A DNA stretch of 64,000 nt from Inia geoffrensis. Lineage: Eukaryota; Chordata; Mammalia; Artiodactyla; Iniidae. The notes beneath the pieces are model-generated. The model had not been told where the DNA came from and did no database searches. It saw only the letters and a list, made by a program, of their open reading frames with translations. Made by a program: the position numbers and the translations under genes. Location: the NCBI GenBank assembly GCA_036417435.1, contig CM070903.1:87875001-87939000 (forward strand), written 5' to 3'. Positions 57,960 through 64,000 of the stretch are shown piece after piece (the first letter of the stretch is position 1; each line of letters starts with the position of its first letter).

Positions 57960-59400
57960 AATACAAGAAGTGACACTAGCAAGATGGCAAACTAGTAGGT
58001 CTCATGCCCCCACCAAAACAGTAACCTAATAACTACTCATAGATGAAAACAGCTCTGGAGAGCTCTAGATTACAATAAACTGTAGCAAAATAGTGGAACA
58101 CAAAAACTGAAGATGCCGGAATTGAAAAGCGCAGCAAGCATTTTACCTGAATCATCCTATCACCCAGCCCGGCACAGCTTGGGTCCAAGAGGGATCCCCT
58201 GGACCAAAGACTCCTCCCAAGGGGGTAAAGGGAACCAGAAGGTCCCCAGCAGCCTTCACCACCAAGGACTACAGCTGACCCCAGCTGACAAAGCTGCTTG
58301 GAGTCCATGCCACTGTATGCCCCCTAAGCAAGATCTGCCACTGCATCCCTCTAGGGCCAGAGGTGCCACACCCTTCCCTCCCTCACCACATTCCCCCAAG
58401 TCCTGATGCCACAGCATGGGCACCAATGTCCTAGATGCTGGCACTGCCATGACTGTGCATATACCTTTGTCCCTGATCCTGGCACCAAAAATGATCCCCT
58501 TGGCTGTGACTTACCACACGGGGGAAAAAGAGAGTAGGAGGACCCCAGGACCTCACCACCACTGTGAACATCTGCAGTGCAATTGAACTTAAGTTGTTAT
58601 CAACTTAAAATAGAAAGTTATAACTACAAGATATTTTATGCAAGCCTGGAGCTAACCACAAAGATAAAAACCTATAATAGTTACAACAAAAGATACAGAG
58701 AAAAGAATCAAAGCAAATCACTACCAAAAAAAAAAAAAATCAAATAAAAAAGGAAGATGGCAAGAGAGGAAGAGAGGGACGAAACAGCTGCAAAACAGAA
58801 AACAGTTAACAAAATGGCAATAGTAAGTCCTCACTTATCAATAATTTATATGTCAATGGATTATACTTCTCAATCAAAAGGTATAAAGTGGCTGAATGGA
58901 TTAAAAAAAAAAAGGAGCCAGAGTTATGCTGTCTACAAGACTTACTTTAGTTTTAAAGACCCTCAGGCTGAAAGTGAAAGGATGGAAAAAGATATTCCAT
59001 GCAAATGGTAACCAAAAAGAAAGCAAGGGAGGCTATATTTATATAAGACAAAATAAACATTAAGTTAAAAACTGTCTCTAGAGACAAAGAATGTAATTAT
59101 GTAATGATAAAAGGGTCATTCAACAGGTAGATATGACAATTATACAGCAATGTGAATGCAGTTAACAACACTGTAATGTATACTTGAAATTTGCTAAGAG
59201 GGTAGATCTTAAGTGTTCTTACCATGCACACACAAAGAAAGCGGTAACTAGGTCAAATGATGGATATGTTAATTAGCTTGGTTGTGGCAATTATTTCACA
59301 ATGTGTACATATATAAAAACATCAATTGTATACTTTAAATTATACAGTTTTTATTTGTCAATTATACAGCAATAAAGATGGGGAAAAAATAAAAATAATA
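57960..59400 (+). mobile_element. Ancient L1M-type remnant
   Basis: Starts with a 5'UTR-like agatggcaaactagtaggtc and a GC-richer leader. It continues through the inter-ORF stretch (aaccacaaagataaaaacct, gatggcaagagaggaagaga) into the ORF2 start (caaaatggcaatagtaagtc and the CLQD-like endonuclease region, 58757-59150). It then jumps to a 3'UTR-like end (cagtttttatttgtcaattatacagcaataaag). Most of ORF2 is missing and substitutions are dense, so it is much older than the other L1s here. Confidence 0.7.
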
Positions 59401-59510
59401 CAAAATATGAAACTAAAATTAGAGCAAATATGGATTTTTATTTTGAAAGAGAAATAATAATACATTTAAAAAAAATTTAAAGCTAACAAATACCAAAAAC
59501 ATTCCAATAT

Positions 59511-59762
59511 TCAGAAAGATAACCATATATATTTTTTACTAACTACCTGACAGTTACATACACTGCATGATTTCTTTCCTACATTTTTGGCTTCAAATTC
59601 TTTAGTCACTTCTTCATATGACAGTTGTTTCACAATATCATTTTCTATCGTAAGAATAGAAAGGTAATTCAGTCCTTCCTGTAACATGGTTGCTATAATC
59701 TTCTTAAATAATTGCTCAGAAAAATGCCTTTTGCCTCCATAAGTCATTATTGGTATTGTCAT
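59511..59762 (-). pseudogene. hAT-family transposase C-terminus (fossil)
   Basis: An 83-codon uninterrupted minus-strand frame. It begins with a TIP..GGKRHFSE block (residues about 2-15), then TMLQEGLNYLSILTIENDI (about 26-44) and LSYEEVTKEFEAKNVGKK (about 48-65). This is the order and spacing of the hAT dimerisation region at the C-terminus of DNA transposases (ERSFS-type block, then an LSIE helix). The last ~18 residues are not conserved. No upstream BED or catalytic part and no terminal inverted repeats were found. It could instead be a processed copy of a domesticated hAT-derived gene. Family membership is strong; current function is unlikely. Confidence 0.7.
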
Positions 59763-60899
59763 TTAGATTTGTAGAGTTATTCCCAAATTTGGGAAAACCT
59801 GTATTAAACTCCTCCCATATGTGAATGTAAGATTTGGAAGCATTTCCATAGTCTAGCTTTTGTGTCTGTAGACTTTAAACCTTGTCTCTCCTCTGTTACC
59901 TGTGTACTTCCAGTGCCTGTGCTGTAGGGCAGATTCATATTATGTTACAAATTTTGGCCCTACATCCTGTGACATGATGCCAGGTGAGCTGACACAGCAA
60001 ATTCCTACACTGGGGGGCTGGTGAAACCTTAACCAAACGTGAGATGCTACTAAACCCAAATTAAATGTAGCCTACCTCAACTTGCCCTTATCCATCTCCC
60101 AAAAAGGCTTATGGCCACTCCAGTGCCACAAAGGAGGGTGTGATGGTGAGGAAATTATAGTGGAAAGAGAAAACAATCTTAACTGATTTCTGTTAAAATA
60201 TCTTACTTTTGAAAATTTAGTAAAAACATGACCATGTGAACACATGCTAGGACTTCTTACAGGGCCTTCGAAGGGACCCCTGCAAGTGAAGGAGCTAAAA
60301 CCTAAGCTGCATCAGCTTCATAGGAAATCGCCTGCTGGGTAGTTAGGGACCTCATGGCAGCTACACAATTTCTCTAGCATCCATTTCTCTATCCCAAACG
60401 TTATAAGGCAGATGAATTGAAAGAATGTATATAAAGTGCCAGTTCCAGGAATAGAGTAAGTAATCAATAAATGGAAAATAATAAGTAATTAGTAGATTTT
60501 ACAAACCAGTGACATCTTTTATGTATTTCATTATAGTAGGTGCCAAACTCTCAAAGACTACAAAGGTTTTTTTGTTTTTATGGTTTGTTTTCATTTAAAG
60601 ACATTTAGGGTGGACTACTTGAGTGCTTTTTATACATCCCCTTAGAACTGGGAGCACCTTGGAGTTATTATAATGGAGAACTTGGAATCACCAGGGGTGG
60701 GGGGTGCAGTTTAGAGCAGAGCAATAAAGGCAAAACAGCTTAAGTCCGTAAGGAAACCCTGTCTCCTAAAGGAGTCCCTCTTTTTTTTTTTTTACCCTGC
60801 CAGCTGCATAGGTACATGGGCTCAGATATGAGCATATGTCATATATTCAGACATTCCTGATAGAAGGCCAGGAATAAATGAACACATATATGAACAAAC
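59763..60899. other. Unique DNA, nothing recognised
   Basis: No gene is seen. An L2-like tail (ccagttccaggaatagagta, agtaatcaataaatgg) lies near 60435-60480, and a T-run at 60780-60794. Confidence 0.4.
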
Positions 60900-61060
60900 A
60901 CCCACTTTTTGGGCCACTTTGCTGTGTCAGGCATTGTGCTGGACCCTCTCATATTCACTATCGCAGTTAAGCTTCACAGAAAGCCTGTGCCTGTGTGGGT
61001 CCTCAATGTACAGATGAAGAAACAAACGAGGAGAGGAGATCAGCCTCTTCAGCCCTCACT
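60900..61060 (-). repeat. MIR remnant
   Basis: gctgtgtcaggcattgtgctg, gaccctctcatattcactat, cgcagttaagcttcacag and gtacagatgaagaaacaaac are the reverse complement of the MIR 3' half and core. Confidence 0.75.
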
Positions 61061-63849
61061 TGGAATGTTGTGCATAGAAGAGGAAAAGCCCAGGGGGAAA
61101 GAAGCTGTGCTCCATCTTTGTGGTTCTCAGCTCTACCACAGAAGGGTAGAGGGCCTGGCCTGGCCTGGCCCTCCTCCTCTTTGTCCTGATCCTGGGGCAA
61201 AGCCAGCTCTCTAAGCCACTCTCCAGAATTCTGTGTGTCAGGCCAAGGGGGCAGGGCTAAGTTCTATTCAAAAGAGAGTAAATGCCACAAACAGGATGGA
61301 AGTTGGGGGCAGGTTAAGGGGTTGGGGAAGAGGAAGGAATTCTGTCTTCAACATAAAGAGAATGTTGAATGGAAGTCCAAATTTTTTTTAATAATACATT
61401 TTTGGATAACAGTAGGAGCAGTTTTCTTACCTCCCCCATCCCAAACCTTGAGGTAGTATCAATCAGAATAGCTGCTTTATTTTAGTTTTTTAAAATATAA
61501 TTTATATAATTCTAACATATGAAAATCTGTGTTTATAAAATAGATTAAAATGGCATTATTTTGTTTACTAAAGGAGTTATTATAAAATACCTTTAACTAA
61601 CCTCCTCTGAACATTTAAAAATAGATCCATTTCTTAAAGATTTGTCTATTACCCTAAGCAGCAAGGTGTACTGTACATCAAACCATCTATGTTTCCCATG
61701 CCATTAATGATGTTACCTGTATCTCAGGACTGAGAAGAAAAGTGAAAAAGCACTGAAATAATTTTATTGCTGCCCTTTGCCACTACCTCAGACTCTGATC
61801 ATCAGATCTCTGTGCTGCTGGCCACCACTCCCATTCCTTGTCCCACTAACATAAGAGGTGAGGAGGCAAAGTAAGAGGCCCTGTTACATGTAAGTGGGAG
61901 AAGGGGTGAATGCCACTGGCTGTGTTCCCTGGAAGCAGGTTCTTAGACAAGCAACAGGTCTTTGAAAGAAAGGGAAGGGGGAGGAAGCAAGATTGGGCAA
62001 GATTGAGAGATTTCAGATCATGATGCAAGTGTGGCAAGGTCTCTGCCAACCCTGTGGAGCTCCAGAGCAAATATTGACCATCAGAGGAATTCTAGATTGT
62101 GCTGAAATAGTCCCCCATCTTGCTCAGTCATTGGCTACCACTTACCCCAGGAAGAGTGAGACCCTGGCTGTCTGCAGTTGAGGCAAACTCTGAAGAAGCC
62201 AGTGATTTGAGGCTGTCTGCTATTAGCTGCTTCCTGCAGCCAGGCAGAAATTCATCCTGGAAGAAGGAACTGGGCAGCTCATTTCTGTGTCTACCACAGT
62301 CCATCCCTTGTCCCTCCTTGATCTCCTTCTCCACATGTTTTGGCAGCACATCCTCTGGGATTCTGATGGACCTCCTTTCCTGAGAGAAACTTAGAAAAGG
62401 GACGTTAGCAGGACAAGCTGTAGCTGCCATAGCTAAAGTAGATTCCAACAACTGGTACTCATGTTCTCCCTCACTCAACTATCCAGGTTCTCCTCAACTT
62501 TGGTACCAAATCTAGTCTTGTCTACAGTGTACCTGATAGCACTACCCAAACCCTTATTCCTGAGGGATCTAAGCCCATCAGAATGTCCCACCTTCGGCCA
62601 AAATGATCCTCCACTTACAGCCCTGCCTTGTAGAGTCATTGGATGGGGACAGCCCTGAGAAGAGTACCACCCTGACTCTCTGCAGCCAACACAGATCCTA
62701 AAGCATGAATGGATGGAGGCAGCCTGCTGATCACATTCCCTGCATCTGACAGCAAGTCCTTCCTTGAAGGCAGAGCTGAGATCGCATTTCTACGTCTGCC
62801 ATTGGTGAATGCTATTTTAAGCACCTGTCACAAAATAACAAGAAAAATATTACTTATGCTAGAATAATTCATCTATTATTCAGTGTTTGTATATTTTTAC
62901 TTTTTAAGTAAAAAATAATGATTTTTTTGTTTAAAAGTTTAGGTTTCTCTTTAAAATCACATATTTCTGGGTTACTAGGTGGAACAGAGCAGGAGGAAAT
63001 AACCATCTGGCTCTTTAATAAGTGTGAGTTTTTGATTTAGTAGGTGGTGGTTGTGTTAAAGAACACAGGCCTTTTTGGGGTATCTTTCTTCATTCCTTAA
63101 AAAAGGAGACATAAATTCCAAAATAGTCTTGTTTGGTTGCTTAAGAGTCTGTTATTTTTCTGATAACTAAAGCTTCAGAGTGAAATATAAAGTCCTGGTA
63201 AAACTGACTGAGTGAATGCTTGGGATGTGTGGTAAAATAGAACGAGAAGATGAATTTCCAGAGATGACTGTTAAAAAAGCCTCAAGTGGCGGAGACCATC
63301 CTCAAGAGGAGGAGGGAATGAAAAATGAATTCATTCTTTAATAAATGGGCATCAGTGCCCAAAACGAACAGACTCTTAAGAGGGGCTAATGCCCAGACTA
63401 ACTCCCTGAGAGGAGGCTCTCCTCCTCTCCTGCTGGTGGGAGCCACCCAGCAGGCTCACCTCATTGTGGACACAGTGATTCTTGAAGTTGCTTACATAAG
63501 CAGTAGTATTGCACAAGTGTGGAACCTAAAGGGGCTAGAATCCTGTGAAGCAATTGGTGGGACTGAGCTATAAATACTATATTTATCACTGTCAGTACAG
63601 TTGGCAGACTTCAGTAGCTTGGAAAAACATGGGTATGTATACATGTATATACATACTTTTTGTGGGTATGTATACAAACTTTGCAGATAAAATTCCAATA
63701 TCTGTGTTCACAAGAGAACACAGATACAAATATATATATATAGAAATCCACATCTTGGCAAATTAACCAATCTCACTCTGTTGACAAAAGGAGTCTTACC
63801 TAAGTCCCGAAACAAATTAACCTTAAAAAACTACAGTGTCAAACCCTTT
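61061..63849. other. Unique DNA, no gene recognised
   Basis: Mixed composition with short frames of up to 116 codons (62478-62128, minus) overlapped on the other strand. None resembles a family I know, and no convincing exon series or repeats were found. Confidence 0.4.
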
Positions 63850-63965
63850 GGTAGAGCTCTTTAAGGGCCGGGACCTTGTTGAAACTCCTAGAGTGGTGTT
63901 TGGCATATCATAGTTACTCAATAAATGTTCGTTGAATGAAGGATAGATGGATGATGGATGAATGA
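63850..63965 (+). repeat. L2 3'-tail fragment
   Basis: gtagagctctttaagggccgg, gtggtgtttggcatatcata and agttactcaataaatgttcg, then ttgaatgaagg, form the L2 3' end followed by a short ggat/gatg simple repeat. Confidence 0.7.
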
Positions 63966-64000
63966 TAATTGATTAAGTACATGCAGAATAATAAAGTGAG

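Noticed and set aside
62128..62478. 116-codon minus-strand frame as a host gene
   Set aside because: No recognisable domain, overlapped by plus-strand frames of similar length, and no exon or promoter context.
1..64000. CRISPR arrays, operons, phage or bacterial mobile elements
   Set aside because: No direct-repeat/spacer pattern, no Shine-Dalgarno-linked ORFs, and the whole repeat content is mammalian.

Overview
This is mammalian nuclear DNA, almost certainly cetacean. The youngest repeats are tRNA-derived SINEs with the whale/dolphin CHR-type sequence: a head that begins ggcttccctggtggcgcag, carrying pol III A- and B-box matches, and a body containing gccgcggagcggctgggc. They lie among LINE-1 elements of the cetartiodactyl kind and ancient MIR, L2, ERVL-like and hAT remnants. 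I recognise no complete host protein-coding gene, rRNA, functional tRNA, CRISPR array or prokaryotic feature. The window reads as intergenic or deep-intronic sequence whose coding capacity is almost all LINE-1.

Layout. 1-5.6 kb: unique AT-rich DNA with an LTR-like element (1325-1892), MIR and L2 fossils, an ERVL-like solo LTR (3840-4260) and a minus-strand SINE (4380-4533). 5683-13368: a full-length minus-strand L1 of about 7.7 kb, with a perfect 15-bp target-site duplication (TSD), a CpG-rich 5'UTR and a YY1-type start; both ORFs are broken. 13.4-19.3 kb: an old L1 fragment with a nested SINE, an L2, a MIR and a degenerate telomere-like hexamer run. 19.3-23.1 kb: four SINEs, all on the plus strand, each with a TSD. 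23-32.7 kb: mostly unique DNA with MIR/L2, a second ERVL-like LTR and one short candidate exon (24735-24814).

32697-39186: a young plus-strand L1 with a perfect 13-bp TSD and a pure A tail. Both ORFs are uninterrupted (301 and 1272 codons) and every catalytic landmark I can locate is present, but the first ~1.1 kb of 5'UTR is missing. About 42090-47724: a decayed plus-strand L1. 53379-55872: an L1 with a 5' inversion (twin priming), a nested SINE and two successive 3' ends. 57960-59400: an ancient L1M-type remnant. 59511-59762: the C-terminal end of a hAT transposase. The remainder to 64 kb is unique sequence with MIR and L2 fragments.

How the parts act together: the L1s supply the only plausible enzymatic machinery (RNA-binding ORF1p; endonuclease/reverse transcriptase ORF2p). 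The SINEs, which have no ORF, carry A tails and TSDs consistent with mobilisation by L1. I found no convincing new biological system. The most notable items are the ORF-intact L1, the repeated unit in its 5'UTR that the other full-length copy shares, the double-tailed inverted L1, the hAT fossil and the candidate exon. Family names of old repeats are from recognition, not a database search, and their edges are approximate.
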